This document shows positions 45,030 to 55,955 of a stretch of DNA of 64,000 nt, piece by piece (the stretch's first letter is position 1; each line of letters starts with the position of its first letter). The stretch is from Protea cynaroides. Lineage: Eukaryota > Streptophyta > Magnoliopsida > Proteales > Proteaceae. The stretch is from the NCBI GenBank assembly GCA_028583415.1, contig CM053276.1, positions 13,103,774 through 13,167,773 on the forward strand, in the 5' to 3' direction. The notes under the pieces are model-generated. The model was not told the origin of the DNA, did no database searches, and was given only the letters and a program-made list of their open reading frames with translations. The position numbers were made by a program, and so were the translations under genes.

Positions 45030-46849
45030 TTTTAAGGGTATTTTTGTCTTAAAAAAAATTAACCCTCTGCCATTAAGTTGCAAGTAAGGGTGTGGGTGAG
45101 AGTGTATGATAGCATTGTTAGAGGGGTATTCTGTATAGCTTTTGTAAAGACAATATAGTTCTATGTAGTTTCACAACAGTAGAGAGGGTGTCTGTGTAAT
45201 TTTTACTAAAATGAAACATTATACATTTAATATTAATATAAATAGTGCATACGTACATGATAACAAGAGGATCCGATCATTAATTTTTGAATCATCTAGA
45301 TTTAATGAATTTGGTGAAGGGCTTTGGTTTGATTTTAAAAAAAAATGAAGATAATCTCAATTATTGAGAATTTTTTTTAATTTTTTTAACTAAAGATCAA
45401 CCGTATTTATTAATAATGAAAAAGAATAAAATAATATAACAAACCCTTTGAAAGGAACACCCCACTTCAGGATTGTCATCAATAGGAAGTTTTTTATCAG
45501 AAGAAAATAAGAAAGAATTAAACAAAACGAAACCATTTACTCAGATATTGAGAATCATCCAATTAAAATTAATTTGGGTAATTTACATCAAAGGTATCTA
45601 ATGTCTTGAGAAATCATACCAGAGGTATCTCATGTTTCAAAAATCATACCAGAGATACCTCTTTTCATATTTCTAACATTAACTCTATCTAACGTTGGCA
45701 TCCTCTAAATTAATCTTAGATCTATCTTAAATTTTTAGGAACTGATCGTTTCTTGTTGAACTACCCTTATTTGGTGTCTGATCTTTGGTACACCTGCCGG
45801 AAAAGCAACAAGTTAGGGTGTGAAGTTTTCATTGGAGGTGTGTACCATAGTCGAGATCTGTGACTTGGTGATAAGCAACCGCCAGTGAGGAAGGGTCATA
45901 GGAGAGGATGTAAGATATTTTTATGGGCTTAATTAATTATAAGATTAGTTGATTCAGTGGGAGTCTAGTTACGGGTAAACTGGTTTAAGTATGATTGGAG
46001 ATGGACCAACCTGGTCCACTGTGGGACTGGTCCAGGGTTGGGGGTGGTATTATAAATACCAATGGTTAGAGTCCCCACAGCCACGGTGTTATTTTCTTCT
46101 CCTGTTCCCATACGCAGAGAGAAGGTCAAGGGATCCCGACAGACTGTGGAAGACTTTGATCCAAGCATTCCAACATTCCAAGCATTCCAACATTCCAAGC
46201 ATTCAAATCAAAGATGGTAAACGGTCAGAAATCAATCTACAGCAAGAGGTATGTCTCTAATTATCTCTTTTCAATACCCATTGTATTCTAGTAATCTGTG
46301 TAGTGTGTTTGTCAGGGTTCATGGGAAATCCCATGGAAAAACCCAAAGAGGATCTATTTAAACTGCTTACAGTGGTATCAGAGCCACCTACACAGATCTA
46401 GAATCATGGGAAAGCATTGTTAAAACTTTATGTTTGAATGAATTCAAAAAAAGGGGAGAGATTTTTCTTTCAAAATTCTCTTCGAACCTGTCTAGGGTTT
46501 GGACCTTGAAATTTTTTTTTTGGACCATTAAAAAATAAATAAATTATACAGGATTGTAGGACTCGGAGAGACGGAGCCGGCGACATAAAGTTGGTCGCCG
46601 AAAACAACCCCACGCGCCCTCACGCGCCGCCTGAAAAGGCGAGTGAGATCCACGCGCCGGGTTGGAAAAGTTAAAAAAAAAAATAAAAAAACTCTGACGG
46701 CGTCGAGTCATCGTTGGGTCGACTCGGCTCTAACTCGTGAACCCTAACGGGTTGGCTGGGTTGACTCGAGCCGAGTCTACCCAGCCCCGACTCGCCAGGC
46801 GCAGACTAGTCGGGCCAGGGCTGGCCCAGCCCAGGCCCAGTCCGGACAG

Positions 46850-47060
46850 GGGGGTAAACCCAGCCAGGCCAAATAAGTAACCCGACCCGTCGACCTGGGA
46901 TTTTGACCCGGTAACCCGACCCAATGACCTGAGATTTTGACAGGAAACCCGACACATTGACCCAAGATTTTGACCCGAAAACCTGATCCATTGACCCGAA
47001 ATTTTGCCCCAGTAACCCGACCCTTTGACCCGAGAATTTGACCCGGTGACCCAGATTGTG
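46850..47060. repeat. GACCCG/CGGGTT-type leader block
   Basis: Repeated TTTTGACCCGGTAACCCGACC-like words of about 30 bp with small changes. It is the counterpart of 19010-19440 in the coding copia element. Confidence 0.8.
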
Positions 47061-47899
47061 GATTGGTTGGACCGGTGGCTGGACCGTCGGTTACGGTTCG
47101 GTTTAAGTCCAGACCGTTTTGGTTTGGCCTGGACCAAACCATTAAAAAAAAAAGATTCTGTTTTGGGGGTTCGGTCCGCCCATAGCCGAACCTGGATAGA
47201 CTGAACCGAGCCGGATGAACCGATCCTAGCCGGTTCAGGATTCAAGAATGTTTAAGCCAACTTTGAATGGCGATTGTGAGAGCTAGGAGCATCGGATTTT
47301 GACGCGGTTTTTTGCGTTGGTTTCGTATTTTGATGCTCTACAGTTTGGTACATAGTTTGATACAGTTTGGTGATTTAAAAAATTTATTTTTGATTAAAAG
47401 GTGCCCCAAATTAATCCGATTTACAATTTTCTGCTTATTTATCAGTTATTTTTGTACCAGATGCATATAAAAGGTTATGTGTGCATGAAATTTTATTTAT
47501 TGACCCACAATGTGCTGCAAAGTAGGATTTGGGGATATCATTGTGGAATTGGATGAAACCCACCAAAGTGGTATATCTAGTTTCATCATGATGTCTTCAA
47601 ATTCAAAGTTCATGTATTTGTAAATGCTTGTGTAAGGGCGATGTACACCCAAAAGTGGCATTGTCAAGTTTTAATCAAATTAAGGTTTGTGGGTGTCATG
47701 TGAAGATTGGGTGGAATCCGTCAAAGTGGTACACTCAGTTCCATCATGGTAGTCCTCAAATCCCAAATTTATACATTTACATATACAATAAAGGATATAT
47801 TTGAATACACTATTCTTTATGGTGTGAAAAACAGCTAAGAAAGTCAGTGTTAACCCAAAGGTGACATTGTCAAAGTTTAAGGTATGTTCATGCACATGA

Positions 47900-48420
47900 A
47901 TTGAAAGGGTTTGACTTTAGGGAGTCTCATTAACCCAAAGGTGGTGGGATTTTCGAGAGTCATATTCTTTCGCAGTTATTGCACAGAAATTGAGAAGACC
48001 ACTACATGTTTATCCCAAAGGAGAATATGTAGTTGGTTAACTCTTGGAAAATGATATTTATTTGTATAAAATGGTTTTGACTTTAGGAAGTCTCATTAAC
48101 CCAAAGGTGGTGGGATTTTCGAGAGTCATTATTCTTTCGTAGTTATTGCACAGAAACTAAGAAGACCACTGTATGTTTATCCCAAAGGAGAATGTGTAGT
48201 TGATTAACTCTTGGAAAAGGATATATATTTGCATGAAAGGATTTTGACTTTAGGAAGTCTCATTAACCCAAAGGTGGTGGGATTTTCGAGAGTCATTATT
48301 CTTTCGTATTTATTGCACAGAAACTGAGAAGACCACTGCATATTTATCCCAAAGGAGAATGTGTAGTTGGTTAACTCTTGGAAAATGATATTTATTATCA
48401 TGAAAGTTTTATATGGTTAA
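47900..48420. repeat. Leader tandem repeat, three units of about 165 bp
   Basis: Units near 47911, 48071 and 48242 share GACTTTAGG(G/A)AGTCTC, CCCAAAGGTGGTGGGATTTT, AGAAGACCACT and GTTAACTCTTGGAAAA. Each aligns in order with a unit of the copia leader repeat at 18042-18540 read on the minus strand (CCCAAAGGTG, AGAGGACCAGTGTATGTTTG, GTTGACTCTTAAGAAAA). Confidence 0.9.
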
Positions 48421-50824
48421 TGCAAGTAAAGGGTATATGTATGAGTCTTCAGTTGTTTGATACTGTATTTAAACTCATACACTGATGTGTTCATCCAAGT
48501 ATGACTGTCCCAAAGAATATTTTGATATCTATTTTCTCTTCCTGGGACAAAGAATAAAATTTATTATGAAAATGTTAGAGACAAGTCTAGGATCGTTTGA
48601 CCTAGATGTATCTTTCATAGTGGTTTACATAAGTTGTGAGGTATTCTACTATTGAGGTTACGTGTAGCAGTATTAAGATGAGAAATATTACAAAGGGATT
48701 ATCTAAGAAAAATCCAAAGGATAAGAATAATATTTTAAAGGGGGTCGGAAGATAGTTTATTAACCTATTTCTCTAGTACCAGTTATGCTGGAAATGGTAA
48801 TATGAGGAAGTATTTTTGGGAGCTGTTAATTATCATTGAAAAGCTCAAGGACAATGAGACCAATGTAATTGATATATTAAATATATTCCATTACTTGCTA
48901 GAATATATATGTATTCTGATCTAGGTGGCTTACATTACCAAAGTGGAGAAATAGCTAGTGATAAGATTGTTGTTGGGTAACTCTAAGGTGGATTACTCAT
49001 AGATGGGTAGATTGACAAAAGATAGGTGGTTTGACCAAGTACTGTTAAGACAGATAAGTATATCTAGAAAGAGATAATGGTTCTAGGACTCCCTAGGTTT
49101 TTTGGGATAGGAGGGTCTTGAAGACTGTTGGCTTGAATATTGTAAAGTTTCTTTTACATTCAAATGTTTTTTCTACTTTTGATTTTACTTTGTTTTATGT
49201 TTATTGTTTGACTTAGCATATTGTTTCCATATTAAAATATAATGATATTATTTGAAATATCGTAATGTAAAAATTTTCTTTTCAATTAAATTGAAAGAAA
49301 TTATGCCTATGATGTTGTAAGGTAAATGATTGCATGTAATGTTGATTGTATTTGTTATGTGATGTGGTGAATAGTTTTTCATATTTGACTGTGCAATCTT
49401 AGGTTTGACTGGTTGTACCAGTCATAGTTGATCTCTAGGGCAATGTAGAGACAGGTTGAAAAGGTTTTCTTAGAATAGTTGAAAAGGTTTTATCTGTGGG
49501 AGTCTTTAGATTCTCTTAGTCAGTGAGAGTGTTTAGATCTGCTTGGTTAGTGGGAGATCTGATAATTGATGGTTTATCTGTAATTGATTGTTCTGTCTGT
49601 GGTTTAATGGACAGGATTATTGGTGAGCATTTATTGCTTGTATGTATTTTTGATTATTTAAGACTTGTCAAAATTGCAAGGCAGTATTTAGCCAAAGAAG
49701 GCGGCATTTAGCCAAAGAATGCGGTATTTAGCCAAAGAAGACGGTAAGCCAAAGTAAGATATTAGTCTAAATTGGAGGTGATTTGCCTATATAAAGTTGA
49801 ATAATATCAAAGTGCGTTGACTATAAGGATTTTAAGGTAACGGGATCGTGGTAATTCAATCATTGGACTCAAGTATTTTATCTCAAAGTGATTTATGTCA
49901 TTAAGTAGACCTCTATATGTGACTGATAGTAGGGGGTACACCGGATGTGTAGGAGTACTTTTCGCTGTTGTTCGACATTGGTAAACTTGATAACTGAATC
50001 AAAGTAAATGATGATTTTGGTGTAATTAGATTCCATGGCCACATTAGATCAATGGTGAATTTATAATTAATATAGCCCAAGTGAGAAATTGTAAAATATT
50101 TTTATGGGCTTAATTAATTATAAGGTTAGTTGATTCAGTGGGAATCTAGTTACGGGTAAATCGATTTAAGTATGATTGGAGATGGACAAACCTAGTCCAC
50201 TGTGGGACTGGTCCAGGGTTTGGGGTGGTATTATAAATACCAATGGTTAGAGTCCCCACAGTCACGGTGTTATTTTCTTCTCATGTTCCCATACGCAGAG
50301 AGAAGGTCAAGGGATCCCGACAAGCTGTGGAAGACTTTGATCCAAGCATTCCAACATTCCAAGCATTCAAATCAAAGAAGGTAAACGGTCGGAAGTCAAT
50401 CTACAATAAGAGGTATATCTCTAATCATCTCTTTTCAATACCCATTGTATTCTAGTAATCTGTGTAGTGTGTTTGTCAGGGTTCATGGGAAATCCCATGA
50501 AAAAAATTCAAAGATATGATCTATTTAAACTGTTTACAGAGTACAGGGGCAGGAGAGGGGGTGGGCAATTGAGACAGCGATGAGCACATGAAAATCCTAG
50601 TGGTGAGTAGTTGCAGCAACGGAATGGTGAGAGCATGAAACGAAGGAGACCAAGAAAGTTAGGCTAAACATGGATAAATTTGAAAATACAAAAATAAAAG
50701 GTACCCCAAGTATAATATTTTTGAAACGTGAGGTACCTCTGATATGATTTTTAAAATGTGAAGTACCTCTGGTATAATTTTTCAAAACATCAGATACCTC
50801 TAGTGTAATTTATCCAATTAATTT

Positions 50825-51330
50825 ATTTGTCCATTCAAATAGGTCTCCAACAATCAAGGTGCTACACATACATAAATTCCTTCTTCTTCTTCTTTTCAAC
50901 ATATATTTTGTCCTGGATTTGGGTTTTACAATGAGAGAAAAATAAGGTAAGAAAATATAATTAATTAATTAATTAATAGGTTCCTTGATTTTTTGGAGAT
51001 GCAGGTGGTTCTCTTTTTGCTGGCCGAACCGGTCTGGGTTGTCTGATTGAATAGACCCAGGGTCTACTTTCAAAATCCAACTGCCACCTCGATTGACCCT
51101 GGCTAAATATCACCACTTTGGGTGATATATAAACAGCCATGTGAAAAGTGCAATCCTGAATGGAATCTTAATCCATCAAACCAACATTCAAAAGATTCCA
51201 ATATAATGGTTGTTAAACGGAGTCCATAGCTTTCATTGTAGACCCCACGTAGTAAAGGTCATGGGTCCCACCGTCCCAGTTGTAAACGCTGAAAACAGGA
51301 GCGAGCAATACAAGAAAAGAACCATCGAAT
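50825..51330. other. Intergenic DNA upstream of the FLZ gene
   Basis: Pyrimidine-rich run near 50878-50895 and (TTAA)n near 50960. No element ends or gene recognised. Confidence 0.45.
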
Positions 51331-51560
51331 GTTACGTCCTCACGTGAGACCGAGCTTCTGATTATTATATTATAATCTAAAGGAACGTCTTTACGTGAGA
51401 ACGAACTTTTAACCGTTGGATTAGAACGGAAACAACATTCGACACGTGTTATAGTTCCACTTGAGATCACAATCTGAATGGTAAAGAGCTCGACACCATA
51501 TAAGCACGTTCGTTCTGTAAGGAATAAAAATAAACGAGGAAAGCTGACGTGTAATCCTTT
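51331..51560 (+). promoter_or_regulatory. ACGT-core (ABRE/G-box) cluster upstream of FLZ gene
   Basis: CACGTG at 51341-51346, TACGTG at about 51392-51397, CACGTG at 51443-51448 and GACGTG at about 51546-51551, within 210 bases. The first two lie in a duplicated block: ACGTCCTCACGTGAGA and ACGTCTTTACGTGAGA, about 51 bases apart. A TATAAG at 51499-51504 could be the TATA box. ACGTG elements bind bZIP factors in ABA and stress responses, and some FLZ genes are ABA-responsive, so such control is a reasonable inference. Confidence 0.6.
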
Positions 51561-51722
51561 ATGGTGGGCCCACAAGGAACGGTCTAGATTCGTTTCTCCC
51601 GTGACTCCATCTTCTGACCCTCTGTTTATCTTCCCCTCTCCCTCTCCCCCTCCAGTCTCCACCTTCTTCCTCACTCTCTCTCTGTCTCTACCCCCTTCTC
51701 TCTCTAGATATAATCATAAAAT

Positions 51723-52529
51723 ATGTTGTTGGGGAAGAGACCTCGTCCTCCGATGAGAAGAACAACAAGTCTGACGGAATTAACAGTAGATCTAAGCGGC
51801 CCAGAAGAACCTCCAGCGACCCCTGGTTCTGTGACCCAAACCGCCATGAAAGAGAGACAGAAAGTTGCAGGTCAAGAAAGCCCGGCCAGAAAAAACCAAT
51901 TGGGTACAGATGGATTCGATTACCGGTTCATGGCTGCTACTGTCTCTCCAAGAGCAACCCATAAGAAGAATTCAGCCCATCTCATCGAGACACCTTTCTT
52001 AAGAGCTTGTAATCTCTGCAAGCGCAGGCTTGTTCCTGGCCGTGATATCTACATGTACAGGTCTATATCCAAACACCCCTCTTCTTCCAATCTCTTATAT
52101 AGTTCTTGTTATTTTGTTTAATCATGGGTTTTAAAACCTCTAGCACAAACCAGTTTAGTTTTTGAGTTTAGATGGCGGGTTTTGACGTGATGATAAGGTT
52201 ATCATATTACAATTTAGTAATCATGACCTCTTCATATTATGGAGGTATAACTGCATACATTCTGTCCTCAAATCTTACAGTAACAATAGCATCGTGCATT
52301 GGAACGCTTTTATCAAATCATTAAGGTATATTTAATACTAATTATAAAAATGGGTTGGCATGAAATCTGCAGAGGGGACAGCGCGTTTTGCAGTCTAGAG
52401 TGTCGACAGCAGCAGATGAACCAAGATGAACGTCAGGAGAAGTGCTCATTAGCTTCAAAGAAGGATGCACCGAAGACCGCCGGACCGGAATCCTCCCCAG
52501 GTAAAGGAGAGACAGTCGCGGCTGCATAG
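51723..52529 (+). CDS. FLZ-type (DUF581) zinc-finger protein, two exons
   Basis: Exons 51723-52060 and 52373-52529 with a 312-base GT-AG intron encode 164 residues. The FLZ domain spans about residues 91-137: FLRACNLCKRRLVPGRDIYMYR, then GDSAFCSLECRQQQMNQDE. The zinc ligands are Cys96, Cys99, Cys119 and Cys123 (C-x2-C-x19-C-x3-C). The intron splits the Arg codon of MYRGDSAF, the normal place in this family. FLZ proteins are plant-specific adaptors that bind SnRK1 kinase subunits in energy and ABA signalling. The N-terminus (LLGKRPRPPMRRTTSLTELTVDL) is typical, and the C-terminus is low-complexity. The start is the first ATG after a CT-rich leader. It appears intact; the closest family member cannot be fixed by eye. 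Confidence 0.95.
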
Positions 52530-53148
52530 ACATGTAGAGAGAGAAAGTAAGAGAGAGAAAGAGAGAGATTAAAGTCCCACTCATTCTCATGAATCATGAT
52601 GAATACTTTATATGCATGAAAAAGGTTATAAATATGATATGAGAAGACAGGGTGCAATTTTCTTTTATAAGCTTGGGATTGAACTAAGTTTAGCTTATGT
52701 GAATCTTATTATCTCATGTGAATTAATCTGAACTTCAGAGTTTGATATACAAAGAAAGAATCCTTGATGCCTGATGATGTCTGTAATCTCTACTTCTTTA
52801 ATTCCTGTTTGCTTTTGTATTTCATTTGTCTCAATTATGAATGGAAGAAAGTTGCAGGTTTTAATCTCCACTAAGCTTTTGTGACTGAATAATGTGTTTC
52901 AACTTTCCATGAGATTCCCATCGTTTTCTAGTCAATTCCCATATTACCATCCTTAATTTGGTTTTAAGTCCACTGATTACACACTCTTCCCATGACCATG
53001 GGTGATCACATATTCACATGCCACTCGTGTGACTGTAATTCTCAGATCTTCAATAAAGGGATGGAATGTATGGGCTACCTTTTCAATGATGGGCCATATT
53101 GTGTATTTTTTGGGTGAATAGGGTCATATAGTTTTAATTAAATTACAA
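52530..53148 (+). other. FLZ 3' untranslated region and downstream DNA
   Basis: A (GA)-rich run follows the stop at about 52537-52570. No second gene is recognised before the Mutator-like MITE. Confidence 0.5.
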
Positions 53149-53157
53149 TAAATTAAA

Positions 53158-53417
53158 GAAAAAATTACACACATATCCCCATGACTTAACTTTAATTCTA
53201 CGTACATTCAAACTTTTGGATGAAATTACACTCGAATCCCTTATAATGATTATGGTATATATTACAGTGTCATTACTTAACAGATCTATCCTAGCAAACA
53301 AGGTCTGTCTATTGCAACGGACTTTGCTAATAAAAGAATATTCGAATAATTTCATTCAATGTTAAGCTGATGTTTAGAATTAAAGTTATGTTCAGAGGAA
53401 ATGCGTAAAATTTTTCT
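53158..53417. mobile_element. Mutator-like MITE, 260 bp, 9-bp target duplication
   Basis: TIRs GAAAAAATTACACACATATCC and, at the right in reverse complement, AGAAAAATTTTACGCATTTCC share also TAACTTTAATTCT further in. The exact 9-bp TAAATTAAA lies on both sides (53149-53157 and 53418-53426). There is no coding capacity. Confidence 0.85.
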
Positions 53418-55182
53418 TAAATTAAAATATATGATTTGCATAATTCTAGGTTTAGCATATCATTGTCATGTATTTAGATATTTTTCTGATCTTTCTTTTC
53501 TTCTTCTGGGAAAAAAGAATGGTGGTGCCCCTTGCCTGGTTCTTGACTGATACTGTTGCATTCCTTGTGTGGCCCACTCATTAATGGTCAGGATTAATAA
53601 ATTAAAGATACCAAGTTTCCCATACGTTGCCATGCGAATCAGTGTCTGTACGGTCGTTATCATAACATTAAGATACCTCTGTACTTCAATATTATATTCT
53701 AATTTTTAACCTGGATTTTATTGTATTTCTTTTTATTGTAATAAGGTTTTTATTTGGTAACTAAAAAAAAAGAATTTGAAAAAGAAAAAATTATCATAAC
53801 AAAAATAATTTTTCACAATCCCTGTTCTCAAATTTTAACTAGGCAAAATATAATAAGGTGATAATGATTCTCAAAAAAAATTATTTGTAACACTGCCATG
53901 TAACAATACTGATCCTGATTATTGAAAGTGCATCAATCACGTATTTGGTGCACTCTCAACGGTCAAGATCAGTACTATTAAAGACGATCTTGCCTTGTGA
54001 TTTTCTCTCTCTCTCTAATGGCTAGTGTATTGATTCGTACGATAAGGATAATTTTGAAATTATATTCTCTGGCTCTCTTTTCCATCTCTCATTCTTTTTT
54101 TTGTCCAATGATTAAAATTATGAATATACATATGTATACAGGTCGTATATGAATTTTTTTTAATTTGATGGAATGAATTATTATTATTTTTTCTTTTTGT
54201 TGTGCATGGAGGAGGGCCCATATATTCATAAAAAGTAGAAAGAGATTCAATTTGAAGTGTTTTATTCATGTGGGGCCATCTGGGGGTGGTGGGTGGGACC
54301 CTTGATAAGCATTGAAAGTCCCCATCCTTTTTGTCACATCTGGGCTCCACCCACTTGGCTGCCGATCCCTCACCCCTTCGTGACAGGAAGTCTCCTCTCT
54401 CTCTCTCTCTAGAATATGTTCATAACGTCTCTAGCTCTCCTCGTTTTCTCTGAGAGAATAAGGGTGATGCTTGCCTAGAAAACTCTCTTTAGATTTTTAT
54501 TCTTCCATTTTTTTTCTTGGTGGGATTGAGGTTCTTATTCAAATTCCATGAAATCAGATATCTTCTTCTTTTTTTTGGTATAAATGAAATCAGATATCTA
54601 CCATGAAGATTTAGAGAGAGATGTAACTAGAGAGAGAAGGGGTCAATATTCAGTGGAGTCAATGGGCTAAGGTATTGAATAATGAATGGAGAAGAATCAT
54701 AGAATAGCATTTCTTTTCTGTGTCTTTGGAGTTTTCCCTCTCCTTTTTTTTCTCTTTCCTTGTAAACATCAAACAAGTGGTTGGCATAGTATCATAAAAA
54801 TAATATAATCAAACATAGTGGAAATATTATATGATTGTTTGGCAAATGGGATTTTGGGTTTTTCGATTGCTTCCAAATGCTGCTGTTGGAGGTTGGGGGG
54901 TCAACTCATTTTCTCCTCGGCTTCTGCCGTCCAGGATCTAGAAGCCATTGTTTCCCCCAATAATTAACAAGAAAACTACCCAAACAATGAAGAGTACAAC
55001 AAAAGAGCTTAGCTTTACTTGAACTTCTACATACTCTTCTCCTTGGCACTCATACCCATGCATCTGTATGTATATATTAATTATAAAGACACTCCACCAA
55101 TATATATATCTTTATTCTAATTGAACTAAAAATCCATCAGTTGACTGCCACTCATATGTGCAGTTTGTTTTATTTTTTATTT

Positions 55183-55955
55183 ATGAGGTTGAGGAAAGCA
55201 AATAAACCTATTGATCACATTAGTTCAGACTTTTTTTATTCATAAGAAGAACCTATACAACACCAAGCAATCCCAGAATTTTAAGGTATTAAATGATATG
55301 GTTTTAGTTTTACGGTGTGGCTGGTTTTGGTTCGATATGTAATGAGTAAAATCAAAACTGAATCATTTATTAAACAGTTTCAAAATACATGGTTCGATTT
55401 TTAAATGGTTATGTTGGAGGGAGGGAAGGTAAGAGAGTCAAGAACAAAATAGAGGGAAAACCAAGAAAATCATTAAAATAATTTTAATCATATATGAAAA
55501 TGGACTTACGATTTAGAAGTATATATACTATGTGGAAAACATTCAAATATAATTTATTTCAACAAATATAATCATTTAGCACTAAGGATTAAAGTAAAGG
55601 TTTAGTTGGTTTTAACGGTTCCAAATAGTCGGATTAAATAGTTTCATTTTTGAAATCAGAATTGAACTATTTAATTAAACGATTTCTTTTCTGAAACCAG
55701 AATCGAATCATTTAATAATCAGTTTAACAGTTTCAGTTTAAACGATTTGACTCAATTTTGGTACATGGTTCAGTTTCCTTTTTGACAACCTTACCTCAAT
55801 TACATGAAAACTTTTCTCAATGTAAATTTTGGTTGAGGAAAGCAAATAAGCCTATTAATCACATTAGTTGACACACTTTTATACATTAGAAGTATCTATA
55901 CAAACTTAAGCATCCCCTCAATTACATGGAAAATTTTCTCTATATAAATTTTGGA
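55183..55955. repeat. Direct repeats flanking an hAT-like core
   Basis: GGTTGAGGAAAGCAAATAA then CCTATT(G/A)ATCACATTAGTT occurs at about 55188 and 55832. A second repeat, CTCAATTACATG then TTTTCTC, occurs at about 55795 and 55915. Between them (55290-55790) lies CGGTTT/TTAAACGG-rich sequence resembling the hAT-like element at 42867-43641, but exact ends were not found. Confidence 0.6.

Larger units (their letters stand above)
43792..45206. mobile_element. Pack-MULE: Mutator-like element with captured gene fragments
   Basis: Inverted repeats of about 180-190 bases lie at 43792-43975 and about 45025-45206, both containing CTACTGTTGTGAAACTACA and AATACCCCTCTAACAATGCT in mirrored orientation. 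The exact 9-bp duplication TAAAATGAA flanks the element (43783-43791 and 45207-45215). There is no transposase; instead it holds a kinase fragment on the plus strand and a second open fragment on the minus strand. This meets the Pack-MULE definition. Confidence 0.95.
45909..50538 (+). mobile_element. Non-autonomous copia-related LTR retrotransposon (4630 bp, no gag or pol)
   Basis: LTRs 45909-46371 (463 bp) and 50090-50538 (449 bp), both TGTAA...TTACA. A perfect primer site TGGTATCAGAGCC follows LTR 1 at 46373, and a GCCCAAGTGAGAAAT purine tract precedes LTR 2. Flanks GAGGA (45904-45908) and GAGTA (50539-50543) look like a 5-bp duplication with one change. The 3.7-kb interior lacks coding. 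Its leader repeats, CGGGTT-type block and purine tract resemble those of the copia element at 12739-22961, so it probably depended on that family's proteins (inference). Confidence 0.9.
45576..50815. mobile_element. Mutator-like element with 9-bp target duplication, split by an LTR element
   Basis: The left end GGGTAATTTACATCAAAGGTATC and the right end in reverse complement GGATAAATTACACTAGAGGTATC begin TIRs of at least 90 bases built from CATACCAGAGGTATCTC-like repeats. The exact 9-bp duplication AATTAATTT flanks it (45567-45575 and 50816-50824). Without the nested 4.63-kb LTR element it is only about 0.6 kb, a non-coding Mutator MITE. Confidence 0.9.

Noticed and set aside
46730..47245. 171-codon minus-strand open frame
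   Set aside because: It lies in the CGGGTT-type repeated leader block; residues repeat with the DNA period and match no family.
53908..53980. Imperfect inverted repeat as a microRNA precursor
   Set aside because: Arms are short and mispaired, and no duplex of about 21 bases with few mismatches can be drawn with confidence.
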